Shown: positions 1 through 6,490, numbered from the stretch's first letter. The stretch: 7,480 nucleotides of DNA from an uncultured Eubacteriales bacterium (GCA_900544525.1 UQVN01000172.1:1-7480); one strand, 5' to 3'. Made by a program: numbers and translations. The notes: generated by a model from the letters alone, not told the origin.

Positions 1-172
1 TATTCCAATAGATCGCTTGGGTTTCAAAAGCTAATTTTGCTTCTGCATAATTAGCCTTTGATATTTCAATCATATTATTTACATGCATATTATCATTTTT
101 CAATTCTTCTATACCAAGATATCTATCAATGTTAAGTTGATAGAATAATAATACATCATATTCTTCTCTCAT
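1..172 (-). CDS. Partial hypothetical protein (N-terminal 57 codons, runs off the window)
   Basis: An open frame starts at an ATG (172-170) and stays open to the first base of the window. The peptide begins MREEYDVLLFYQLNIDRYLG and is mostly helical in composition (many E, K, N and I). I do not recognise a family. The start lies four bases after the TAG of the preceding 139-residue gene, so the two would be translationally coupled; a weak GTGAG sits about 13 bases upstream. The same frame is open upstream of the ATG (SIYSKMREE), and adding one TA unit to the TATATATA tract at the junction would join both genes into one protein (REYIYSKMREEYD). It may therefore be the C-terminal part of that gene rather than a separate one. 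Confidence 0.5.
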   Translation of the reverse strand, partial: MREEYDVLLFYQLNIDRYLGIEELKNDNMHVNNMIEISKANYAEAKLAFETQAIYWN

Positions 173-176
173 TTTA

Positions 177-596
177 CTATATATACTCACGTTTATTTTT
201 ATTGTCGATCCGATAATATACATTTTCATAAAATTGAGTGTTCTGAATCTCCAAACTATTCGCATTTTTCAAAAGCTCAGAATACTCTTGCTTATACATT
301 AGTTTTATATCGCGTATAATCTCCCGCTTAATATCATTACTTGAAGCAACCTGCAAACATTTAGCATCTTGATCACCGTTTATTTTTCCGAATAAAGCCC
401 AAACATATTTTCCTGATAAATCCTTTAAATTTTCTAATTTCTTTTTGACAACATACCCATCATCACTTTTATTAACCTGTAGTATAATTTCCAAATATTC
501 TTTATCAAAATCTTTTATAGTTTTTTCTTTTATATCTTTATATTTCTCTTTCCTTATTATAGTCTTTTCATTAACATGATATACAATTTTCCCCAA
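177..596 (-). CDS. Hypothetical protein, 139 aa, TTG start
   Basis: The start is a TTG (596-594). The choice is supported by a strong ribosome binding site, GGAGGG, about 8 bases upstream. The protein is soluble in character, with no signal peptide or membrane segment, and is rich in lysine. The only distinctive segment is residues 61-100 (SGKYVWALFG, then CLQVASSNDI at 80-89). It has the spacing and flavour of a diverged GIY-YIG-type core (a YVWAL strand followed by a CLQVASS strand), but the tyrosines and glycines of that motif are not all present, so this is only a suggestion. The last codons are followed by TAG and TAA and then, four bases after the TAG, by the start of the next frame. 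The gene is separated from the nuclease gene by 386 bases and is probably a different transcription unit. Confidence 0.65.
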   Translation of the reverse strand: MGKIVYHVNEKTIIRKEKYKDIKEKTIKDFDKEYLEIILQVNKSDDGYVVKKKLENLKDLSGKYVWALFGKINGDQDAKCLQVASSNDIKREIIRDIKLMYKQEYSELLKNANSLEIQNTQFYENVYYRIDNKNKREYI

Positions 597-696
597 TTAT
601 CTTCCCTCCAACTCTTAATTTATCTTTAAATATATTACGCTGACCTTAACTTCACAGTTAATAATGTAACTATATAGATTAATTACAATAGACAAA

Positions 697-716
697 ATAC
701 GTTTTTAAAATCGTAT
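697..716. promoter_or_regulatory. 20-bp near-perfect palindrome, possible operator
   Basis: The sequence ATACGTTTTTAAAATCGTAT equals its own reverse complement except for one mismatched pair. It lies about 100 bases upstream of the TTG start of the 139-aa gene. A weak promoter-like pair (TTGTAA at 683-688, CATTAT at 661-666, 16-base spacer, minus strand) lies between them. A dimeric repressor site is plausible, but the cognate protein is unknown. Confidence 0.3.
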
Positions 717-727
717 AAAATAGGACC

Positions 728-878
728 ATGGAAAAAACCTAGACTTTTCTACCCAGTAACCATTTGAGTGTACCTAAGGTTTCAAAATCTCTGCTTTTTG
801 CATTTTTATCACATTTCTTCTATTGCTTTTTGGTTAACAGCACTACATTCTATACATGTGTTGAGGCTATGATTAGCA
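728..878 (-). pseudogene. Degenerate C-terminal coding remnant, possibly RlmD/RumA-like tail
   Basis: Read on the minus strand in one frame, this segment gives MLIIASTHV*NVVLLTKKQ, then a further TAG, then NAKSRDFETLGTLKWLLGRKV and a stop. If the first TAG replaces a Glu codon, the piece HV(E)xVVLL matches the C-terminal motif (HVExVxLL) of TrmA/RlmD-type 23S rRNA uracil methyltransferases, whose 3' ends are known integration sites of some mobile elements. The part after it does not look like that family. Two in-frame stops mean it is not functional. The assignment rests on a short motif and is weak. Confidence 0.3.
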
Positions 879-982
879 TTCTAGAAAAATAGAATTTATT
901 CTCGGCAAAATCTATTCGGAAATTCTAAATAATCTGAACTCTTTTTCAAATTTTAAGAATTTATAATGAATTTATTCTTTCA

Positions 983-1913
983 TCACCTACCAACTTTACC
1001 ATTTAAATTGGTAGCATCAACATATATTCTTCCCATAGTTTGAGCTGCCTTAATTTTATTATCAAGCATTTCTTTTAATGTGTATATCCCCTCTGTAATT
1101 AAAACTAAATCTCCACCGTCTATCAAAATAGTCCTTAATGCCTTTCCAATTGTTAATGCTTGTACTGAATCAGGTGAAAAACCATTTACAGAAATAAATA
1201 TACCTCTTCCATACATCTTCCCTTCCACTTTAGCTGCAAATTGATAAAGACCATCAGATGCACTCCATTTATCATGCCACTTTGCTTCTATTATATAATG
1301 CTCTCCATCATATTTAATTGAACCATCAATTTGTTCCCCTACAATTTTAAACGGTTCTGTAACCTCTATACCTTCATTTAAAAATACTTTTTTTAAAAAT
1401 TCCTCAAATAAATATCCTCTTCTTTGGTTATTTATTTCTTTCCCATCTTGATCTTTCCCACTAAACAAATTCAAAAAAATCTTTTTTAGCTCATCTACAC
1501 TAATGCCTAGTTCTTTCTTCTTTCTTGTTCTTTTTTCCGTTTCATTTCCTGTTTTATTTTATAATCTCTAATTTCTTGAAGTTGTTTTAAATGATTTATA
1601 TTTCTTTTTGCTTCACTCTCATCCAATTTATTTAATTTTTGAAATAAAGATCAAAATAATTCCATTCTGTTAATTCTTTTAGCATACACCTAAATTGGCC
1701 TATCCCTAAATCACTTCTCTTCTCTAAATTATAGAAAATTTTATCTACTATCTCAGCTCTATGTAATTCTTTATACTCACTTTCCACCAGTAGTTCTCTT
1801 GAAGTACAACCAATTTTTTTCATAAAATCCACTATATCTTTTTTAGGCCAAAAAATAGATAAAATGCATCCTCTCATGCAATCCATTATATCTTTAGGAA
1901 ATCTAGTACCCAT
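983..1913 (-). pseudogene. Mrr-like PD-(D/E)XK nuclease gene, broken by two frameshifts
   Basis: Three minus-strand pieces in three frames join into one protein of about 310 aa. Piece 1 (1913-1632, start MGTRFPKDIM) is an N-terminal domain ending TEWNYFDLYFKN. Piece 2 (about 1635-1511) is a charged helical linker, probably coiled coil (HLKQLQEIRDYKIKQEMKRK). Piece 3 (about 1522-983) carries the nuclease domain: RGYLFEEFL helix, then GEQIDGS (catalytic Asp), then YIIEAKW (Glu-x-Lys), as in the Mrr/type IV restriction superfamily of DNA-cleaving enzymes. One missing A in the A5 run at 1636-1640 and one missing base near 1515-1525 explain both shifts; restoring them gives FKKLNKLDESEAK and QERRKELGISVDELKK with no stop. 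The TTG at 1474 is therefore not the real start. The ATG at 1913 follows AAGGAGGT and lies 17 bases after the GTPase stop, so the genes form an operon. Separate short proteins are possible but unlikely. Confidence 0.8.
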
Positions 1914-1930
1914 TAAAACTTATTACCTCC

Positions 1931-4138
1931 TTAATAACTAAATTTTCTCAATTCGCACCCCTGCTTCTCAAGCACATCTTCAACAAGTTGAATGACCTCA
2001 TGTAAATATTGCTCCTGCTCATTTGTCAAATTAGGTATATCTGCTAAATTAGGAGCAGCTTCATCAAAGATATTCTCAATAATTCTGGCTCGTCTGTTTC
2101 GAGAGCCCGTTCCTGTTTCATAATATGCCTTTTCCCAACCATTATGTGGTTGTTCATCGGTCCACATTCTTTTTTTATTCAATTCTTTAAAACCAGTACC
2201 AATATTTCTTTTGATAACACGTTTTAACTCATCCGCAACTTCCTCACTAGTTTGCGCTGGGATAATACTTTCCGGCTGATTTATAAACACATTTATATTC
2301 TCTTGTACAATAGCATCAAAATCAGAAAGTGGTTGTAACTCGCAGTATGACTCCTGTCCAAGTAAACCAAGTCTTCTTGACAGAGCTCGGATCCTTGACC
2401 AATGCTCTGTTTTACTCGTTATTGCTGAATATCCCGTTTTCTCAGCCCATTCCCTTCTAAACACTAACGTTGCTTCTTTAATATAGTAATATAATTTCAA
2501 TGCTTCATATTTAAATCTCACATCATCGGTCGAAATATGTTTAGAAATGATAGCATCAGTTTTATTATGCAATTCTTCTAAACCCTTGGCTGAAATATTG
2601 CTAATTTTATTTTTTTGTAAATATGAAAAATATATCCAATTTTCCAAAATTCTTTGTACTTCTGACTCAGAAAGTACAGTATTCTCTTGCTTGCGAAGAA
2701 ATTGCAAATAATTTTTAAGTGTTGTTACTACATGCGCCTTTTTATCAACTATTCCCCTATAATTATTTCCCTCCACAAGATCCATCTTTGTAAATGCAAA
2801 TACCAACTTATCCGCATATCCATATTCTATAAGAGATTTTAATGCCTCTTTAGCGTTTGCCATCATTGGATTTGCTGCACTATCCACAAAAACAATTACG
2901 TCCGCTTTTGAACATCTACTTAATACACTGGATGGTATTGATGATGCGTTAGTATTGTGTCCAAGCCCAATCCCATCAGTAAGAACTTCTTGTACAACCT
3001 CTTGTGCTCCATCCTCTACAAATGGTCCTTGAATACGAATAGCCTTTACCAAAGGCGTCAATAATTTCCCCCATGCCTTATAATTATCACTTACAAAAAC
3101 CTTTGCGTTTTTAATGAACTCATCATATTCTGATGTTTCAAAATACCATCCATTCGGCCATATAGCTTTTGGATTAGTACGTTTTCCATTCTTCAATAAA
3201 TCAAACTTTTTAATAATCACGGTAATAATATCTTCGATCACTAACAAAACATCATCATCGCCTAATATTTCATTCTCAATATCTTCAAACTTTTTTCCTG
3301 CATTCAAGTATTTATTTGCAATCTTCTCTACCCTATCTTTAATATTATACAAAAAACTTTCCTGCTCACTTTTATCAATATTATACTCCTGTGCAAATGA
3401 TATATCCTGCTGTTCCTCTTCATCTACAAAATCATCATCTTCTTCTTCGTTACAGTTTGCTTCTGGCATTCCTAATAAATATGAAAGCCTTGTAGCCATC
3501 TCCCTATGATTTAAAATTGTAGTTATCAACTCTATATCATCAATGTTTCCTTCCTCACATTTTTGATTCATAACATACTCAATTGCATCAAACAAATTAT
3601 CCATTAAATCCGCTTCAAGCTCATTTCTTGATATAAACTGAACTGCCATCTTATAATGCGAACATTTTGTTTTAATAATTTCCATATCACAGGTTGTCGT
3701 TCTATTGGTCGATGTTGTAGGAAACGCTTCTTTTGTTGTGCCCATTAATTTCCTTAAAAGCGATGTTTTTCCAGATCCACTCATTCCAACAAATGTTTTT
3801 ACAGGAAATCCATCTTCCAAAGTCTTCATTGGAATTATCTCCAATGCACTATTAAGCTCTATTGTATTTGGCATGCAATCATAAAAAGCTTCAACAACTC
3901 GTTTATCAAAGCGTTCCATAGCTTCTAATTTTCTAGATGCAACATGCCACTTCTCATCGCTTATCAACTCCTGTAACTGTTCTACAAGCTGAATCACTTC
4001 ATTTTCCTGTGCTGTTCCTGCTCCTCTTTGTATCTTTTTACCACTCCCCCCAGAATCTTTTATCACTGGATGCCTAAAACTAAACACATAACTCTTTTTT
4101 CCATTTGGTATTCGATATGTAACTCTATTATTAGCCAT
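1931..4138 (-). CDS. Large dynamin-like/TRAFAC GTPase, 735 aa
   Basis: The protein has the marks of a regulatory GTPase. Its P-loop is GMSGSGKTSLL (residues 118-128). A Thr-rich switch I follows (FPTTSTNRTTT, 139-149), with a DGIGLGH switch II-like motif at 388-394 and the base-recognition motif TKMD at 450-453. The first 60 residues (YVFSFRHP, GKKIQRGAGT, then a long helix) resemble the three-strand-plus-helix arm-type DNA-binding domain of integrases; this is inference. About 240 residues lie between switch I and II, far more than in ordinary dynamins, and include an acidic stretch (EEEDDDFVDEEE, 231-242). The C-terminal part (540-735) is helical. No membrane segment is obvious. The start ATG at 4138 follows AAGGAGT at good spacing. 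Tandem promoters lie just upstream and the nuclease gene just downstream. The frame is intact across several A7 runs, in contrast to its neighbours. I infer that it controls or loads the nuclease in response to a nucleic-acid or phage signal. Confidence 0.8.
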   Translation of the reverse strand: MANNRVTYRIPNGKKSYVFSFRHPVIKDSGGSGKKIQRGAGTAQENEVIQLVEQLQELISDEKWHVASRKLEAMERFDKRVVEAFYDCMPNTIELNSALEIIPMKTLEDGFPVKTFVGMSGSGKTSLLRKLMGTTKEAFPTTSTNRTTTCDMEIIKTKCSHYKMAVQFISRNELEADLMDNLFDAIEYVMNQKCEEGNIDDIELITTILNHREMATRLSYLLGMPEANCNEEEDDDFVDEEEQQDISFAQEYNIDKSEQESFLYNIKDRVEKIANKYLNAGKKFEDIENEILGDDDVLLVIEDIITVIIKKFDLLKNGKRTNPKAIWPNGWYFETSEYDEFIKNAKVFVSDNYKAWGKLLTPLVKAIRIQGPFVEDGAQEVVQEVLTDGIGLGHNTNASSIPSSVLSRCSKADVIVFVDSAANPMMANAKEALKSLIEYGYADKLVFAFTKMDLVEGNNYRGIVDKKAHVVTTLKNYLQFLRKQENTVLSESEVQRILENWIYFSYLQKNKISNISAKGLEELHNKTDAIISKHISTDDVRFKYEALKLYYYIKEATLVFRREWAEKTGYSAITSKTEHWSRIRALSRRLGLLGQESYCELQPLSDFDAIVQENINVFINQPESIIPAQTSEEVADELKRVIKRNIGTGFKELNKKRMWTDEQPHNGWEKAYYETGTGSRNRRARIIENIFDEAAPNLADIPNLTNEQEQYLHEVIQLVEDVLEKQGCELRKFSY

Positions 4139-4179
4139 ATTGTTACTCCTTCCATTTTTTCATGTTGTGCCATATTCGT

Positions 4180-4208
4180 ATTATACATTTTAAAAACACT
4201 TCTGATAA
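4180..4208 (-). promoter_or_regulatory. Promoter P2 of the GTPase-nuclease operon
   Basis: On the minus strand, TTATCA (4203-4208) is followed after exactly 17 bases by a perfect TATAAT (4180-4185). The predicted transcript starts near 4173, giving a leader of about 35 bases before the GTPase ATG. The weak -35 next to upstream direct repeats fits an activator-dependent promoter. Confidence 0.65.
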
Positions 4209-4215
4209 CGCTTTT

Positions 4216-4246
4216 TTGGTACATCATTGGTACATCATATTTTGTT
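4216..4246 (-). repeat. 31-bp direct repeat, copy 2, with paired 11-bp iterons next to P2
   Basis: This copy is identical over 31 bases to 4291-4321. Read on the minus strand it contains TGATGTACCAA twice in tandem (4216-4237). An 11-base period is one helical turn, so a protein dimer would bind on one face. It ends 7 bases before the -35 of P2. The geometry resembles the paired 11-bp boxes of OmpR/PhoB-type response regulators; which regulator acts here is unknown. Confidence 0.7.
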
Positions 4247-4254
4247 ATAAAATA

Positions 4255-4283
4255 AGTCTAACAAATATATCCACTTCTGTCAA
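4255..4283 (-). promoter_or_regulatory. Promoter P1 of the GTPase-nuclease operon
   Basis: On the minus strand a perfect TTGACA (4278-4283) is followed after 17 bases by TAGACT (4255-4260). It lies exactly 75 bases upstream of P2. The two share the sequence GAAGTG immediately after the -35 hexamer, so they look like copies of one ancestral promoter. Confidence 0.6.
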
Positions 4284-4287
4284 CACT

Positions 4288-4425
4288 CTATTGGTACATC
4301 ATTGGTACATCATATTTTGTTGTTACATAGAATCTATTTCTGCGATTTACTATTGTAACCTCTCGAACAATATGATTACTCTCTATCATATAAATCAGAA
4401 ATCCAGCTTCAAATTTTGATATCAT
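4288..4425 (-). CDS. Possible small protein or gene remnant, 45 aa
   Basis: An ATG-started frame encodes MISKFEAGFLIYMIESNHIV and continues through REVTIVNRRNRFYVTTKYDVPMMYQ to a TAG. The composition looks protein-like: an alternating hydrophobic pattern (VREVTIVNRRNRFYV) typical of a small beta-sheet protein. I do not recognise a family. The frame extends a few codons further upstream (PVFYYEDND) to a TAG, so it may be the tail of a decayed gene. The ribosome binding site is weak. Its last seven codons are the iteron repeats next to promoter P1, and the downstream repeat copy encodes the same peptide, suggesting that a gene end plus promoter was duplicated. Confidence 0.35.
   Translation of the reverse strand: MISKFEAGFLIYMIESNHIVREVTIVNRRNRFYVTTKYDVPMMYQ
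4291..4321 (-). repeat. 31-bp direct repeat, copy 1, with paired 11-bp iterons next to P1
   Basis: Perfect copy of 4216-4246, 75 bases away. The tandem TGATGTACCAA pair occupies 4291-4312 and also stops 7 bases before a -35 hexamer (P1). The iterons overlap the last codons of a possible small ORF (4288-4425), where they encode DVPMMYQ, so coding and regulatory explanations compete. Confidence 0.7.
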
Positions 4426-4508
4426 ATCATTGTCTTCATAATAGAAGACTGGCTAAAAGAAAATTAGTTGCCTGTCTGATATTCTGTCTCTAAAGCTATT
4501 TAACAAAT

Positions 4509-4545
4509 AAAAAGAGTGCACTTATCGTTAAGTAGCACCCTTTTT
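4509..4545 (-). terminator. Rho-independent terminator downstream of the araC fragment
   Basis: The arms AAAAAGAGTGC-ACTTA and TAAGT-A-GCACCCTTTTT pair around a TCGT loop, with one bulged A and one A-C mismatch, and are flanked by A5 and T5 runs. It could work in both directions. It lies about 80 bases past the reconstructed stop of the araC-type gene (4626). Confidence 0.7.
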
Positions 4546-4625
4546 CGTATATAACATGATAATTATGACAACTATGCATCTCCTTTATCTGATATCTTTT
4601 CCAATTTTTCTTTCTCAATTTCCCA

Positions 4626-4861
4626 TTAAACGATATAATTTTGATCGCGATATTTTTTGGAGTCATACCTACGATCTCCCTAAACTGTTGAATAAAATGA
4701 CTTTGTGAAGAAAAAAATAATCGATTTGCAATATCGATTATTGAATATTCATTAAACCTCAATAGATTTTTTGCCATATTTATCTTTTTCTCACGTATGT
4801 AAGTGCTCACTGAAGTTCCAGTTTCCTTCTTAAACAAACATAATAAATACTCCGAACTCCA
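4626..4861 (-). pseudogene. AraC-family regulator, C-terminal DNA-binding fragment
   Basis: The minus strand encodes SSEYLLCLFKKETGTSVSTY and continues through KINMAKNLLRFNEYSIIDIANRLFFSSQSHFIQQFREIVGMTP. This is the second half of an AraC-type double helix-turn-helix domain, with its usual signature (IADIA-like turn, F-SQSHF, F+-VGMTP). The sensor domain and first helix-turn-helix are missing: the frame meets a TAA at 4862-4864. After MTPK the frame drifts into 45 unrelated residues. One more A in the A6 run at 4653-4658 gives TPKKYRDQNYIV and a TAA at 4626, a normal AraC C-terminus. It is thus truncated at its 5' side, at a junction with insertion-sequence DNA, and frameshifted near its 3' end. 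It is unlikely to bind DNA as it stands. Confidence 0.8.
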
Positions 4862-5009
4862 TTAAAAACAATGGATTCTTCGTTTGAAATTCTAAGAGTT
4901 ATTCACATTAAATATATTTTTAGTTTCGCCAAGTACAGTTTACAAGGGACTACACAGGGTAGATATCTGATTGACCTGTTCGGGCTTATGGCTTCCACCG
5001 CCAGCTCGG
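4850..5009 (-). mobile_element. Probable remnant of an IS605/tnpB-type element right end
   Basis: This segment separates the araC fragment from the IS4-family element. The part at about 4950-5009 is clearly richer in GC than its neighbours and on the minus strand reads GGGSHKPEQVNQISTLCSPL then a stop, which could be a transposon protein tail. Next comes AT-rich DNA, then GAAGAATCC, a short hairpin (CCATT/AATGG, 4859-4874) and GGAGTTC. That order resembles the 3' end of tnpB-associated guide RNAs and right ends of clostridial IS605 elements. The araC sequence starts immediately after it. Assignment is by pattern memory only. Confidence 0.4.
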
Positions 5010-5029
5010 CTCAACATCATAAACTTAAG
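5010..5029. repeat. IS4-family terminal inverted repeat, left copy
   Basis: CTCAACATCATAAACTTAAG, the exact reverse complement of 6536-6555. The outermost few bases may be coincidental, since related elements begin at CAT. Confidence 0.8.
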
Positions 5030-5092
5030 AAAATTTACTATACTCTTAAAAGAGATTTATAAAAATTTCTTTTTGTTAAGTCTATTTCATTA

Positions 5093-5134
5093 AAAAAGCT
5101 CACAATTCCCCTTTAAATAGAATGTGAGCTTTTT
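5093..5134 (-). terminator. Terminator hairpin overlapping the transposase stop
   Basis: AAAAAGCTCACA (5093-5104) pairs perfectly with TGTGAGCTTTTT (5123-5134), leaving an 18-base loop. A-runs and T-runs on both sides make it able to work in both directions. The transposase stop codon (5133-5135) lies in the stem. Confidence 0.75.
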
Positions 5135-6490
5135 AAAAACTATTTTTTTGATTATTCTTGTATTTATTAGAGCTATTTTTCTTAGGAGCTTTACTTGGTA
5201 GCTTTCTTATTGGTAACACATAGCATCCCATCTCTTGTTGTAATTCTTCAAGTTTCTTTACTCGTTTTGTTGTTTCCGATTCTAAAAGAATCTTTATCAT
5301 AGATTCCTTGAAAAGACCAATTGCTATATTTTCATTGGTATGCATAGGATATTTATTCCCATTATTCCTTCCAGCACTAGTGACTCCTTCATCTGCACTC
5401 TTCCTAATGTCTTGAATCATATTATAAACCAATATTTGAGCCCAAAAATCCTGATATACATAGATAGAAGCTTTTCCTGTTACACTTTCAAATTTCATTT
5501 TGTTTTTTAATGTATGGTATTTTTTTTCGATTTCCCATCTCTGATAATACAGATCTGCCAATTCTTTTGTATTGATCTCCTCCTCAAGCTCTGTCATAAG
5601 TACAAGCTCATTTCCAGAAGGAAGTGTAGATTTTGAAATTCTTACTAGAGTTTCCTTTTTCTTTTTCAGACGCTCATATTGCTTAGGATGTCTCTTTTGT
5701 ATTTTTTGTAGACGTGCAGAGGAATGCTTTAAAGGAACTCTCTCATCAGACGACTCCATCTGTTTACGTTCTGTTATATAGTCATTGGATGAAAGACGAA
5801 ATACGTAATGAATTCCCTTCATTTCTAAAAAATCAATAAATTCTATAGATGGGTATCCACGATCAAAGACTACCAAGATTGGCTGTTTCATGTTCATTTC
5901 TTTTAAATGCTTTAAATTGCGTTTTGCCAATTCGTTTTCACTGACACCAATATGAGCAATTTCAATATCCAGATAAAAATGATTTAGAATATCATACATT
6001 CCACTTATCAAAGCCCGTACGCATCCTGTTTTAGAATATTGATTGTTGCTATTTCCAAACGTTTCTCTATTTTCTTTTGAATTTGGCACCTCTGCTTTAC
6101 TACCATCAATAGCAAGCAGTAAATACCCTTTCCACAAGTTAGGTTCATTAGAGCAATAAAAATCCATTAAGTATTCACGATTCAAATAAGAAAAAATTTC
6201 AGGATTTAAACGTTTTCGCTGTTGTAAATATCCTTGTACGGATAACTGCATAGATACTTCCTCTTTTTCTTTAAAATACTTTCGAAGTTCAAAAGCCGTT
6301 GTAAGCCTTTTTTTTAGAAAGACAGCATAACAACATGTCTTTTAAAGGCATTTTACGTTTTCTACAAAAGGTATGACTTCCATTTATCCTTGCATAATTT
6401 ATAAGTTTAGAATCATTTAATAAATCAGAAAGTTTTTGAAACCTTTTTTGTAAGATTGATTCATATGCATCCCTGTCTATATTTTATCAT
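5133..6490 (-). pseudogene. IS4-family DDE transposase, frameshifted near its N-terminus
   Basis: The main frame (6251-5133 from the first ATG, 372 residues) holds the catalytic core: LAIDGS (Asp49), VVFDRGY (Asp130) and the family signature Y-x2-R-x3-E-x6-K in YYQRWEIEKKYHTLK (Glu242). The N-terminal part lies in another frame at about 6483-6289 (YESILQKRFQKLSDLLNDSK, then KMPLKDMLLCCLSKKK). Removing one A from the A8 run at 6308-6315 joins them as LSKKRLTTAFELRKYFKEKE, the expected sequence. A second shift in the A-run at 6481-6484 would be needed to reach the ATG at 6490 (MINIDRDAYES). The ATG at 6251 is internal and lacks a ribosome binding site. Activity would depend on slippage in the A8 run; more likely the element is dead or the A count is misread. 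Confidence 0.75.

Larger units (their letters stand above)
597..982. other. Intergenic stretch with a near-palindrome and decayed coding remnant
   Basis: This 386-base gap contains no intact gene. Nearest the 139-aa gene it is AT-rich leader DNA, with the ribosome binding site at 603-609 on the minus strand. The palindrome at 697-716 and the remnant at about 728-878 are listed separately. The segment nearest the nuclease stop (880-982) is AT-rich. I find no convincing terminator there, although one would be expected after the nuclease gene. Confidence 0.6.

Noticed and set aside
983..1474. Stand-alone 163-aa nuclease starting at TTG 1474
   Set aside because: There is no ribosome binding site at the TTG, and the coding sequence clearly continues upstream in the same and then other frames up to a well-supported ATG at 1913.
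3114..3509. Plus-strand open frame of 131 codons inside the GTPase gene
   Set aside because: Serine and phenylalanine-rich product of the type seen opposite AT-rich genes; it mirrors the acidic tract of the GTPase and has no ribosome binding site.
4216..4321. CRISPR-like repeat array or plasmid iteron origin
   Set aside because: Only two 31-bp copies with promoter sequence between them, no spacers, no cas or rep gene; the position relative to two -35 boxes fits regulation.
4028..4419. Two overlapping plus-strand frames across the GTPase start and promoter region
   Set aside because: They cross the well-supported GTPase start and promoters and repeat the same peptide only because of the 31-bp repeat; no family resemblance.
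4496..4625. C-terminal 45 residues of the araC frame as a real extension
   Set aside because: They are unlike AraC proteins and run through a terminator hairpin; a one-base correction gives a normal C-terminus before the terminator.
4871..5062. Plus-strand 63-codon frame at the left end of the IS4 element
   Set aside because: It runs across the terminal inverted repeat into the element and has no ribosome binding site; best seen as antisense to the IS remnant.
5572..5781. Plus-strand 69-codon frame inside the transposase
   Set aside because: Serine/phenylalanine-rich shadow of the transposase gene, which has clear catalytic motifs.
6303..6316. A-AAA-AAG heptamer as a programmed -1 frameshift in the IS4 transposase
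   Set aside because: The heptamer is present in the zero frame, but the downstream transposase frame needs +1, so -1 slippage would not join the two parts.
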